DNA of 64,000 nucleotides from Brevibacillus brevis (GTDB taxonomy: Bacteria > Bacillota > Bacilli > Brevibacillales > Brevibacillaceae), in NCBI RefSeq assembly GCF_022026395.1, contig NZ_CP041767.1, positions 5,624,001 to 5,688,000 of the forward strand. Direction: 5' to 3'. The notes under the pieces are model-generated. The model made no database searches, had not been told where the DNA came from, and saw only the letters and a list, made by a program, of their open reading frames with translations. The position numbers and the translations under genes were made by a program. This document shows positions 33,480 to 41,767 of this stretch, in pieces; position 1 is the first letter of the stretch, and each line of letters starts with the position of its first letter.

Positions 33480-34109
33480 CTACTTCGTGCCGTACAAGCG
33501 GTCACCCGCATCGCCCAAGCCTGGCACGATGTATCCATGGTCGTTTAAATATTCATCAACAGCTGCTACATAGATATCTACATCAGGATGCTCGTCCTGA
33601 ACCAGCTTGATGCCTTCTGGAGCAGCGATGAGGCACATCAGTTTCAAGTTTTTCGCTCCACGTTTTTTCAAAGCAGTAAGAGCGGCAACAGCAGAGCCAC
33701 CAGTCGCCAGCATTGGGTCAGTTACGATCAACTCACGCTCAGCAACATCGGATGGCAGCTTCACATAATACTCAACAGGCTGCAGGGTTTCCGGATCACG
33801 GTAAAGACCTACGTGTCCTACTTTGGCAGCAGGGATCAGCCTCATCAGGCCATCCACCATACCAAGACCAGCACGAAGAATCGGTACCAACCCTACTTTT
33901 TTACCAGCAATTACATTCGACTGACAGGTAGCCACTGGCGTTTCGATAGTAGTTTCCTCCAACGGCATATCACGGGTAATTTCATAGCCCATCAGAGTAG
34001 TCACTTCATCTACCAGTTCGCGAAATTCCTTGGTCCCTGTATTCTTGTCACGAATATACGTAACTTTATGCTGAATCAGCGGATGGTCAAACACATATAC
34101 ACGGCTCAT
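33480..34109 (-). CDS. upp: Uracil phosphoribosyltransferase
   Basis: Pyrimidine salvage: uracil plus PRPP gives UMP. 209 residues; PRPP-binding loop VTDPMLATGGSAVAAL and the C-terminal uracil-binding segment YIVPGLGDAGDRLYGTK are intact. ATG at 34109 has a GGAGG RBS. It is preceded by its own promoter, after the glyA terminator. Confidence 0.97.
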   Translation of the reverse strand: MSRVYVFDHPLIQHKVTYIRDKNTGTKEFRELVDEVTTLMGYEITRDMPLEETTIETPVATCQSNVIAGKKVGLVPILRAGLGMVDGLMRLIPAAKVGHVGLYRDPETLQPVEYYVKLPSDVAERELIVTDPMLATGGSAVAALTALKKRGAKNLKLMCLIAAPEGIKLVQDEHPDVDIYVAAVDEYLNDHGYIVPGLGDAGDRLYGTK

Positions 34110-34146
34110 GTCATTTCCTCCGTTTCCCTATCAATACATCCTTTCT

Positions 34147-34175
34147 ATAATAGCTGGTGAGAGTGGTGCCGTCAA
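34147..34175 (-). promoter_or_regulatory. Sigma-A promoter of upp-wecB
   Basis: Minus-strand -35 TTGACG (34170-34175), exactly 17 bases, -10 TATTAT (34147-34152). The leader to the upp ATG is about 30 bases, leaving no room for an attenuator. Confidence 0.75.
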
Positions 34176-34233
34176 TTTGCCTAATCTTCGTACTTTTTCA
34201 CATCCTTGATCCCTAACGACAGCCGCGAAGTGG

Positions 34234-34274
34234 AAAAAAAGCAGACCCGTATGGGGAATTTCCACCGGGTCTGC
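34234..34274 (-). terminator. Terminator after glyA
   Basis: Minus-strand 9-bp GC-rich stem GCAGACCCG / CGGGTCTGC, 16-base loop, then seven T. It lies 16 bases after the glyA stop. Confidence 0.9.
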
Positions 34275-34289
34275 TTCACGTTGCCTTGC

Positions 34290-35540
34290 TTAGATATTCA
34301 AGCCTTCGTACATCGGGAAGCGTTGGCACAAAGCTGCCACACGTTGGCGTGCTTCCTCGTGCTTCGCAGCATCCTCTGGATTTTTCAATGTCAGAGCGAT
34401 AATCGCTGCTACTTCTTTCATTGCTTCCTCATCAAAACCGCGGCTTGTAACTGCTGGCGTACCCATGCGGACACCGCTTGTAACAAACGGGCTTTGTGTA
34501 TCGTAAGGAATCGTATTTTTGTTCGTAGTAATGCTTACTTCGTCCAGCAGATGTTCAGCCACTTTACCTGTCAGGCCGATTTTGCTTACATCAACCAATA
34601 CGAGGTGGTTATCCGTTCCGCCGGAAACTAGCGTCAGACCTTCAGCAGTCAGTGCCTCAGCAAACGCACGCGCATTCTTGATGATGCGATTTGCATAATC
34701 CTTGAATTCTGGTTGCAGGTTTTCACCGAAGGCAACCGCTTTTGCTGCGATCACATGCATCAACGGACCACCTTGAACGCCTGGGAATACGGATTTGTCG
34801 ATGCCTTTCGCGAATTCTTCCTTGCACAAAATCAAACCGCCACGCGGTCCACGCAGAGTCTTGTGCGTCGTAGAAGTAACGAAATGTGCATGCGGTACTG
34901 GGTTTGGATGCAGACCTGCCGCAACCAGACCAGCGATGTGCGCCATATCCACCATGAAGTACGCGCCCACCTCATCCGCGATCTCACGGAACTTGGCAAA
35001 ATCAATCGTACGCGGATAGGCACTCGCCCCACAAACGATCAGTTTTGGCTTGTGCTCCAATGCTTTTGCACGAACAACTTCATAGTTGATCAGGTGCGTA
35101 TCTTCGTCTACACCGTAATCAACGAAATTGTACAGAGTACCGGAGAAGTTTACTGCGCTACCATGCGTCAAGTGACCACCGTGGGACAGGTTCATTCCCA
35201 ATACGGTGTCTCCTGGCTGAAGAATCGTGAAGTATACAGCCATGTTCGCCTGAGCGCCGGAGTGTGGTTGTACGTTTGCATGCTCAGCGCCAAAAATTTC
35301 TTTTACGCGGTCACGCGCGATGTTTTCCACGATATCCACATACTCGCAACCACCGTAATAGCGACGGCCTGGGTATCCTTCTGCGTATTTGTTCGTCAAA
35401 ACGGTTCCCATTGCTTCCATGACTGCGCGGCTTACGAAGTTTTCAGAAGCGATCAGCTCAATCTTGTCGCGTTGTCTTCCGAGCTCCAGTTGAATGGCTT
35501 CCAATACTTGCGGGTCTTGTTTACGCAAAAAATCTAGCAT
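34290..35540 (-). CDS. glyA: Serine hydroxymethyltransferase
   Basis: PLP enzyme converting serine to glycine and charging tetrahydrofolate with a one-carbon unit. 416 residues; the PLP lysine is in TTTHKTLRGPRGG, and the IELIASENFVS and YSEGYPG-like (YAEGYPGRRYYGG) motifs are present. The open frame extends to 35615, but AGGAGGAG lies 8 bases before the ATG at 35540, which is the family start (MLDFLRKQDPQV). Confidence 0.97.
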   Translation of the reverse strand: MLDFLRKQDPQVLEAIQLELGRQRDKIELIASENFVSRAVMEAMGTVLTNKYAEGYPGRRYYGGCEYVDIVENIARDRVKEIFGAEHANVQPHSGAQANMAVYFTILQPGDTVLGMNLSHGGHLTHGSAVNFSGTLYNFVDYGVDEDTHLINYEVVRAKALEHKPKLIVCGASAYPRTIDFAKFREIADEVGAYFMVDMAHIAGLVAAGLHPNPVPHAHFVTSTTHKTLRGPRGGLILCKEEFAKGIDKSVFPGVQGGPLMHVIAAKAVAFGENLQPEFKDYANRIIKNARAFAEALTAEGLTLVSGGTDNHLVLVDVSKIGLTGKVAEHLLDEVSITTNKNTIPYDTQSPFVTSGVRMGTPAVTSRGFDEEAMKEVAAIIALTLKNPEDAAKHEEARQRVAALCQRFPMYEGLNI

Positions 35541-35559
35541 AGTAGTTTCTCCTCCTCTT

Positions 35560-36129
35560 TTATGTGCAGCTTTCATTTGGTGGTGTCTTCTCATAAACGG
35601 CGCGCGGTCCACCAATCAGCTTGGGACGTGTGCGCGCTGCTGTAACATGTGCTTGTCCAACAAGACGCTGCTTCGGACGTACCGGTACTGCCACATGCTT
35701 CAGATGCATACCGATCAGCGTATGACCGATATCTATGCCTGCATGCGCGCGAATTTGCTCCACAACGGCTGCATCCATGAACTGTGTAAACGCATGCGCA
35801 GCCATAGAGCCTCCAGCAGTCGGAACAGGAACAACCGAGACCTCTTCCAGTCCGTATCGCAATGCAACCTCGCGCTCGACGACCAGGGCCCTGTTCAAAT
35901 GTTCACAACATTGAAAGGCCACAGCAAAGCCGCGCTTCTCTACAACAGACTGGATCCCGCGATACAGAGCCTTCGCTACATCTTGGCTGCCAGCTTTTCC
36001 AATATGCTCCCCGAGCACCTCGCTGGTACTGCACCCAATCACCATGAGTTGTCCTGCTGCAAGCTCTGCCAAATCGGCTACTTCCTCGACAATTTCATTG
36101 ATTTGTTTTTCGATAGCGGATACATCCAC
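35560..36129 (-). CDS. ywlG: YwlG / UPF0340 (TIGR01440) family protein
   Basis: 189-residue protein of the UPF0340 family, which has no established biochemical role. Recognisable segments are VIGCSTSEVLGEHIGKAGS, CCEHLNRALVVER and HTLIGMHLKHVAVPVR. No membrane or signal sequence. It starts with GTG directly after the rpiB stop, with GGAG 8 bases before, so the two are translated together; the rpiB-ywlG-glyA order is conserved in Bacillus. Confidence 0.9.
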   Translation of the reverse strand: MDVSAIEKQINEIVEEVADLAELAAGQLMVIGCSTSEVLGEHIGKAGSQDVAKALYRGIQSVVEKRGFAVAFQCCEHLNRALVVEREVALRYGLEEVSVVPVPTAGGSMAAHAFTQFMDAAVVEQIRAHAGIDIGHTLIGMHLKHVAVPVRPKQRLVGQAHVTAARTRPKLIGGPRAVYEKTPPNESCT

Positions 36130-36585
36130 TTACTTCACTCCCGCATGCTTCGCTTCAATTTGGGAAATCTTTTCTACACGGCGCTCGTGGCGACCACCTT
36201 GAAACTCTGTTTCCAACCAAATTTTCACGATATCAAGCGCAAGACCCGGTCCAATAACTCGCTCACCCATCGCCAACACATTGGTGTTGTTATGCTCACG
36301 AGTAGCGCGTGCGGAAAACGTATCATGCACAAGTGCACAACGGATGCCTGGAACCTTGTTGGCTGCGATCGACATGCCGATACCTGTTCCGCAAACGAGA
36401 ATGCCTCGATCAAATTCCCCCGCTGCCACCTTTTCCGCTACTGGCAAAGCATAATCGGGATAATCAACCGATTCCTCGCAGGTGCAGCCGAAGTCTTCCG
36501 TTTGGATGTTCATGGAGGCCAGCAGAGTCTTGATCTCCTCTTTTAGCTTGTATCCACCGTGATCAGCAGCAAGTGCTACTTTCAT
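36130..36585 (-). CDS. rpiB: Ribose-5-phosphate isomerase B
   Basis: Pentose phosphate enzyme of the RpiB/LacAB family, 151 residues. The N-terminal ALAADHGGYKLKEEI holds the substrate aspartate and histidine, and GILVCGTGIGMSIAANK holds the catalytic Cys. First gene of the rpiB-ywlG-glyA unit. A weak TATACT -10 lies near 36620. Confidence 0.95.
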   Translation of the reverse strand: MKVALAADHGGYKLKEEIKTLLASMNIQTEDFGCTCEESVDYPDYALPVAEKVAAGEFDRGILVCGTGIGMSIAANKVPGIRCALVHDTFSARATREHNNTNVLAMGERVIGPGLALDIVKIWLETEFQGGRHERRVEKISQIEAKHAGVK

Positions 36586-36693
36586 CTGTCATCCCTCGCT
36601 TGTCTCATAATCTTCGTCTAGTATACATCAAAAAACAATAAGTAAAAAGTGAACATTTTTATCAAGTCACTAAAAAATCGTTCGTACTCTCAC

Positions 36694-36725
36694 AAAAAAC
36701 AAGGTCCTGGCTATACACCAGCACC
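36694..36725 (-). terminator. Terminator directly after ywlE
   Basis: Minus-strand stem GGTGCTGG / CCAGGACC (7 of 8 pairs) followed by TTGTTTTTTG. The hairpin begins one base after the ywlE stop. Confidence 0.75.
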
Positions 36726-37196
36726 CTATTCATCCACTGATTTACGAAGACCTGGGTCCTTGAGCATCAATGAAAGCCTTTCCAGTGACTCTTCGATTTC
36801 TTCGGCACACCTGCGATAATCCATCAGTGATCCCCCATACGGATCAGCAATATCACTAAAGCCTTCTATCCCCACGAACTCTTGTAGGGTATGCACTTTT
36901 TCAGCGGCTGAGGGGAAATACGTCAAGATCGCGCGCTTGTGACCGTGCGTCATCGTCAAAATGACATCAGACCATTCAATCAACCCATCATCTACCTTGC
37001 TGGCCTTATGATCGTGGGCAATTCCTCGCTCTTCTAATACTTGTTTGGCGTGCAAGGAGGCATCCTGACCAGCAAATGCCGCCACTCCGGCTGAGCGTAT
37101 TTCAAGCCCCTGTCCGTCTGTCTTCGCACGGAACATCGCTTCTGCCATTGGGCTTCGGCACGTATTTCCCGTACAGACGAAAAGTATCCGTTTCAC
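36726..37196 (-). CDS. ywlE: Low-molecular-weight phosphatase, probable protein-arginine phosphatase
   Basis: 156-residue LMW-PTP fold. The phosphate loop is CTGNTCRS at residues 8-15, and the general-acid Asp-Pro is in IADPYGGSLMDYRRC. A Thr before the second Cys (CxxxTCR) is the mark of YwlE-type arginine phosphatases, where tyrosine phosphatases have Ile or Leu, so I infer pArg as substrate, which would counteract McsB. Position beside mntP and ywlC matches B. subtilis. Confidence 0.9.
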   Translation of the reverse strand: MKRILFVCTGNTCRSPMAEAMFRAKTDGQGLEIRSAGVAAFAGQDASLHAKQVLEERGIAHDHKASKVDDGLIEWSDVILTMTHGHKRAILTYFPSAAEKVHTLQEFVGIEGFSDIADPYGGSLMDYRRCAEEIEESLERLSLMLKDPGLRKSVDE

Positions 37197-37229
37197 GTAT
37201 GGTTCCTCCTCTCCTGTTAATAAGCCCGG

Positions 37230-37790
37230 TTATATCATAAATTTTAACCCAAAACCAAACAAAATAAGTCCACCTATTAATTCGCTGTAATCCCCAAGCC
37301 ACCCTCCCACACTCCTGCCTAACATTAAACCGAAGTAAGACATCGTGGCACCCATTACTCCAAACAGGGCGATGGCCAAAATTCTATTGACCTCGATCAA
37401 GCCGAACGAGAAACCGACGGTGAAAGCATCCAGGCTGACACTAAATGCGAAGAGCATAAGTCCGAACCCTTTTGTCTTCAACACACTTTTTTGATCCCCT
37501 TGAACGAAGCCATTCCATAACATATGCAAGCCGATGATCATCAGGACCCCGCCGCCAATAAACACGGCTATATCTCCAATCAAATCGGACAAATACGCTC
37601 CAACGACAATCCCGATGATCGGCATCATAATGTGAAACAGTCCGATGGTGATACTTACTTTGATAATCTCTCGTAACCGAATCCCAACCATCCCTACGCC
37701 AATTCCCAACGAAAAGGCATCCATACTTAAGGCGAAAGCAATAATGAGCAACGTCAAAAATTGCCCCCATTGGAATAACACCTGATCCAA
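37230..37790 (-). CDS. mntP: Manganese efflux pump MntP family protein
   Basis: Six-helix membrane protein of about 186 residues with the paired signature FALSMDAFSLGIGVG and FAFSVSLDAFTVGFSFG, whose buried Asp residues bind Mn2+ in this family. The frame opens at 37814, but GGGAGGGG lies 6 bases before a TTG at 37790, giving MDQVLFQWGQFLTLL. No Mn riboswitch (yybP-ykoY) is visible: only 56 bases separate it from the upstream gene. Confidence 0.88.
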   Translation of the reverse strand: MDQVLFQWGQFLTLLIIAFALSMDAFSLGIGVGMVGIRLREIIKVSITIGLFHIMMPIIGIVVGAYLSDLIGDIAVFIGGGVLMIIGLHMLWNGFVQGDQKSVLKTKGFGLMLFAFSVSLDAFTVGFSFGLIEVNRILAIALFGVMGATMSYFGLMLGRSVGGWLGDYSELIGGLILFGFGLKFMI

Positions 37791-37846
37791 GCAGCTCCCC
37801 TCCCGTCTCTTCACCTTATGCGGACAAGGGGGAGTTTAGGACAGGT

Positions 37847-38926
37847 TTACACGGACAAGACGCGGCCTCCAGCAGCCTTTTCCAAGCGATTCATCACGGC
37901 CATACCCAACCCGTTTCGCGGGAAAGTCTCGCCGACAATATACTGTACTTCTTGATCGTCGAATTCTCGCAGCACTGCATATAGCTGTTGGGCAACCGCT
38001 TCGAGATCCGCTTGTGATCCAACCACAAGAACGACATCTGCCGCCGCGTGGCTTTTCCAAAAGGGCGCTGTTTCTTCCGTTGCCAGCACACCCGTTTTTT
38101 GACCGTGCTGCTTCGCCTGTTGCAGCATGTCTTCCATTTTTGCCCGAACTTTTTCACTCTCTCCTGATACTAGCCACATTTCCCCTTCCGGAGCGTAATG
38201 CGTATATTTCATCCCCGGAGAGCGCGGTGCCTCGGCTGCTCCCACTTGAAAAGAAGGGTCGAGCTCCACATAGCCAATCACTGGTTCCATTTGCTCCCGT
38301 GTAATGCCGCCTGGACGCAGAATCATCGGGGGGTCCTGCGTCACATCAATAACAGTAGACTCTACCCCAACACCTGTTGCCCCACCATCGACCACTCCTG
38401 CTACGCGTCCATTCAAGTCAGCCAATACATGCGCCGCAGTCGTTGGACTCGGACGTCCGGAGCGATTGGCGCTCGGAGCTGCAATCGGTACACCCGCTTC
38501 CTTGATCAAAGCCATGGCAACCGGATGATCAGGCATGCGAACCCCGACTGAATCCAGCCCTGCCGTTACCAGCGACGCTACCTGATCGGTTTTAGGCAAA
38601 ATGACCGTCAAGGGTCCAGGCCAAAACGCCTCCATCAGCTTTTTCCCTTTCTCTGGAACCTCACTTGCTACTGTGGACAACTGGTCCCACGCTCCAATAT
38701 GTACAATCAGCGGATTATCGCTGGGTCTGCCTTTTGCTGTAAATATTTTTTCCACTGCTTCGTTTGATAATGCATTCGCTCCCAAACCGTAAACCGTCTC
38801 CGTGGGAAACGCCACAACTGCCCCTTCTCGAAGAAAACGGGCTGCATCCACAATCTGTGCACAACTATGCTGATTTTCCACATCGTTATCCACAGACCAG
38901 ACTTTTGTCACAAAATTCATTTCCAT
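37847..38926 (-). CDS. ywlC: L-threonylcarbamoyladenylate synthase (Sua5/YwlC)
   Basis: Makes threonylcarbamoyl-AMP for the t6A37 modification of tRNA. 359 residues: an N-terminal YrdC domain (AFPTETVYGLGANA, AKGRPSDNPLIVHI, PSANRSGRPSPTTA) and the C-terminal Sua5 domain, joined by the linker SPGMKYTHYAPEG. ATG at 38926 follows AAAGGA by 10 bases. Overlapping context with spoIIR and mntP is as in Bacillus. Confidence 0.94.
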   Translation of the reverse strand: MEMNFVTKVWSVDNDVENQHSCAQIVDAARFLREGAVVAFPTETVYGLGANALSNEAVEKIFTAKGRPSDNPLIVHIGAWDQLSTVASEVPEKGKKLMEAFWPGPLTVILPKTDQVASLVTAGLDSVGVRMPDHPVAMALIKEAGVPIAAPSANRSGRPSPTTAAHVLADLNGRVAGVVDGGATGVGVESTVIDVTQDPPMILRPGGITREQMEPVIGYVELDPSFQVGAAEAPRSPGMKYTHYAPEGEMWLVSGESEKVRAKMEDMLQQAKQHGQKTGVLATEETAPFWKSHAAADVVLVVGSQADLEAVAQQLYAVLREFDDQEVQYIVGETFPRNGLGMAVMNRLEKAAGGRVLSV

Positions 38927-39156
38927 CGTTAAAAAATCCTTTCTCTAGCTCGTTTCTTTGTAAGGAGTGCCTTAAGTATAGATGTGCACCAAAAAGTTTT
39001 CAACAGGCTGTGGGTAACCTGTGAATAACTTTTCTGAACAGCGTGGAAAAAAGAGCATTGTTACCTTTTTTTAACTTTATCCGTCATAGCCTTGTAGTAG
39101 AATGAACACGAAAACAAAACAATAACTTTCCCTTTATCGAAAGGACCGTGAATGAA

Positions 39157-39954
39157 ATGTCATCTTTTAAATCTTTAGCTTCCAGCCTGCTTGGCACAGC
39201 TGTATTGTTAACAGCCGTTGCTGCTCCAGTATTTGCAGCACCCGCTTCACCCGCAACCTCCACAAAGCCTGCTGTGCAAGCACCAAAGCCACAAGCTAAC
39301 GGTGTCGTGTTCACACCAAAAACCATTACGGTCGATACGAAAGAATTTCAAGGTAAAGTATCCATCCCAGTCATTAGCGGGATGAAGGATAAAGCTTTTG
39401 AAGCAAAACTGAACGCTACGCTGCTGAAAGAAGCACAAACAGGCCTGGCAGAAGGACAAAAAGCCGGCAAAGAAGATGCGGCAGACGCGAAAAAGAACGG
39501 CTGGGAGCTACGCCCTCATGCACTCGACATCTCCTATGAGGTACACAATGCTGGCAAGCTCGTTTCTTTCTCCGTACAGACATACATTTATACAGGCGGA
39601 GCACATGGCATGACGGATGTTACGTATTACACCATCGATAATCAGGCCAAGGCAAAACAACTGAAGCTGGCTGACCTGTTCCAGCCTGGCTATGACTACC
39701 GTACTATTCTCAATCAAATCATTACACAACAAATCAAAGCAGAGACTCAGGCGGATGGCTTTAACCCTTATGATGCATTCGAGGGCATCAGAGAGGATCA
39801 AGGCTTCTCTTTTAAAGACGGCAACCTGGTTATCCATTTTGGTCAATATGAAATTGCCGCTTATGCAGCAGGAATGCCAGAGTTCACGATCCCTGCTCAT
39901 CGTTACCAAAGTCTGTTGAAGCCTGAGATCCGTGAGGCTTTGTTCAAAAAGTAA
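39157..39954 (+). CDS. Secreted protein with DUF4163/DUF3298-type domains
   Basis: One of two plus-strand genes. Signal peptide (SLLGTAVLLTAVAAPVFAAP), Pro/Ala-rich linker, then a region resembling DUF4163 followed by DUF3298: VQTYIYTGGAHGMTDVTYY, KLADLFQPGYDYRTILN and FGQYEIAAYAAGMPEFTIP. The same pair of domains occurs in PdaC and RsiV, where it lies next to lysozyme- or wall-interacting functions; here it stands alone without a catalytic domain. The ATG at 39157 is preferred to the GTG at 39148, which lies on the AAAGGA. Function unknown; probably wall-associated. Confidence 0.85.
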   Translation: MSSFKSLASSLLGTAVLLTAVAAPVFAAPASPATSTKPAVQAPKPQANGVVFTPKTITVDTKEFQGKVSIPVISGMKDKAFEAKLNATLLKEAQTGLAEGQKAGKEDAADAKKNGWELRPHALDISYEVHNAGKLVSFSVQTYIYTGGAHGMTDVTYYTIDNQAKAKQLKLADLFQPGYDYRTILNQIITQQIKAETQADGFNPYDAFEGIREDQGFSFKDGNLVIHFGQYEIAAYAAGMPEFTIPAHRYQSLLKPEIREALFKK

Positions 39955-39967
39955 TAGTGGCAATTCA

Positions 39968-40002
39968 AAACGACACCTGCACGTGCGGCGGGTGTCGTTT
40001 TT
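39968..40002 (+). terminator. Terminator after the DUF3298-type gene
   Basis: 10-bp stem AAACGACACC / GGTGTCGTTT with a 13-base loop and a T-run on the plus strand. A-rich sequence on the other side means it can also serve spoIIR, which converges from the right. Confidence 0.88.
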
Positions 40003-40010
40003 ATGTCCGG

Positions 40011-40766
40011 CTAGGAGAGCCAGCCCTCGATTTTTTCCCATAAGTAAAATCGCACTTCTACTTCAGGAGCAGAGGCCGTTACTTCTTCTTCTTTTTCTAC
40101 CTCTTCGGTTTCTTCTACCTCTACCTTCATTTGCTCGGCATCCACTTTATTTGTTTCGGATTTCAACCCTACTTCGTTCTCTTCCAAAGGGAAGACCGCT
40201 ACTTCCTTTTCCTCGGATACAGCTACTGTCGTTTGCTCAGATTGTTCCGGCTCCGGAGTTGGCTTGGCTTGTACAGCGTCGCCATTGGACATGTCAATAA
40301 AGCAGAGCGGCGGGAACAGGACACACCACCAGTTTTGACCTTTTGCCTCTCCAATTTGTACACGGACTGCTCGGTAATTACCCGCAGGATACACATAGGA
40401 GCCGTACAGCTTCGTTGGAAAAGGAACTTCGCCGAAATCGACTACTGCTTTGTATGAAAAACCGCGTTCCTTGATCGTCTTGTCTACCACTTGTTGAAGG
40501 ACAGGCAATTGTGATTGAATCACTTGCTCTGCTTCCGCCAAAGTCTCGATATCGTCCGCCCACGTATTCATTTGAGCGATAATCGCATCTCTGACTTCGC
40601 GCTTTAACCATTGATCTTGGACCGAATCGCTGTTCGCAATAATGCGCAAACGAACGGATTCTTGAGGGATCGGCCCATTATCCAACACATTGGCCGAAGT
40701 AAGCTGCCCCTCCCAGCTCATCATAAGCATAAACAGGCTAAATGCCATTAACAACATCCGTTTCAT
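40011..40766 (-). CDS. spoIIR: Stage II sporulation protein R
   Basis: Forespore-made secreted signal that activates the SpoIIGA protease and so pro-sigma-E in the mother cell. 251 residues with an N-terminal secretion helix (MLLMAFSLFMLMMS) and the conserved core RLRIIANSDSVQDQWLKREVRDA and GSYVYPAGNYRAVRVQIG... NWWCVLFPPLCF. A Glu-rich tail of about 80 residues precedes the usual C-terminal VRFYLWEKIEGWLS. Located after prmC in the usual Bacillales order. I could not recognise a sigma-F promoter with confidence. Confidence 0.93.
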   Translation of the reverse strand: MKRMLLMAFSLFMLMMSWEGQLTSANVLDNGPIPQESVRLRIIANSDSVQDQWLKREVRDAIIAQMNTWADDIETLAEAEQVIQSQLPVLQQVVDKTIKERGFSYKAVVDFGEVPFPTKLYGSYVYPAGNYRAVRVQIGEAKGQNWWCVLFPPLCFIDMSNGDAVQAKPTPEPEQSEQTTVAVSEEKEVAVFPLEENEVGLKSETNKVDAEQMKVEVEETEEVEKEEEVTASAPEVEVRFYLWEKIEGWLS

Positions 40767-40853
40767 CGTTATCCGTCTCCCTCTCTACTGATCTTCTCTC
40801 TTTAGCAATCAGTATGGACGGATTCACACGATTTCAAACATTCATTCCTATGT

Positions 40854-40886
40854 AAAAAAGGCGAGACGAGCCAGTGCTATCGTCTC
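40854..40886 (-). terminator. Terminator overlapping the prmC stop
   Basis: Minus-strand stem GAGACGA / TCGTCTC with a 10-base loop, followed by GCC and six T. The 5' arm lies in the last codons of prmC, so the signal ends the prfA-prmC transcript before spoIIR. Confidence 0.75.
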
Positions 40887-41767
40887 ACTCCGATAACAAC
40901 CCGCTCGATCCCCGCCAAGTCTGGAACAATCTCTACCTCATTCATGACGCCAGATGCCCTCATCAATGCCGCTACATCCCCAGCCTGATAAATGCCTACC
41001 TCAAACGCTACGACCGCTCTTTCTTTCAATAGATTCGGCAGCGCGTCACACAAGCGACGATAGCAATCCAGACCATCTTCGCCGCCATCCAAAGCCAAGC
41101 GAGGCTCGTGTACGCGCACCTCATCGTCCAGCTCCTCGACATCGCGACTCGGGATATAAGGTGGATTGGATACGAGGATGTCTACCTTTTCGCCAGCTTC
41201 CAAAAGCGGCTGCACCAAATCCCCTTGTAGAAAGCGGACATCCGCACCAAGATGACTTGCATTTTCCCGAGCAATTGCCGTTGCCTCAGGAGACAGGTCC
41301 ACCGTAGTTACACGCCATTGCGGTTTTTCTAGCGCTAGCGTAATACAGATGGCTCCACTCCCTGTGCCGATATCCACCACCGCTAGCTCTTCGCTCTCAG
41401 GCCAGAGCTTTGTAGCGGCAGCCAGCACTTGCTCCACCAGTATTTCCGTTTCTGGTCTTGGGATCAGCACCCCTGGTCGCACCGTAAAAGGACGCCCGTA
41501 AAACTCCTGTTCGCCAAACATGTATTGCAATGGCTCGTTATTCGCCCTGCGCACGCACAGTCCGTCCAGCTTCACTAATGTTTCTGCATCGATTGAATCC
41601 GTCATCGCCATTAAAAAGCGCGTCCGATCCCAGTCGAGACAATGACGAATCATTAGCTCCGCTTCGAACAAAGGATCCTTTGTCCCTTTTTCCCGCAAAA
41701 AGGAAGAAGCCCGTAATAGGGCTTCTCGAATCGTCGTGACATCAGACCAATCAAGCTGAGTGTGCAT
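40877..41767 (-). CDS. prmC: Release factor glutamine N5-methyltransferase
   Basis: Methylates the glutamine of the GGQ motif in release factors, here the product of the adjacent prfA. 296 residues with an N-terminal helical domain, SAM motif VVDIGTGSGAICI and the diagnostic NPPYIPS motif. It overlaps the end of prfA by 17 bases, which indicates coupled translation. Confidence 0.96.
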   Translation of the reverse strand: MHTQLDWSDVTTIREALLRASSFLREKGTKDPLFEAELMIRHCLDWDRTRFLMAMTDSIDAETLVKLDGLCVRRANNEPLQYMFGEQEFYGRPFTVRPGVLIPRPETEILVEQVLAAATKLWPESEELAVVDIGTGSGAICITLALEKPQWRVTTVDLSPEATAIARENASHLGADVRFLQGDLVQPLLEAGEKVDILVSNPPYIPSRDVEELDDEVRVHEPRLALDGGEDGLDCYRRLCDALPNLLKERAVVAFEVGIYQAGDVAALMRASGVMNEVEIVPDLAGIERVVIGVRR

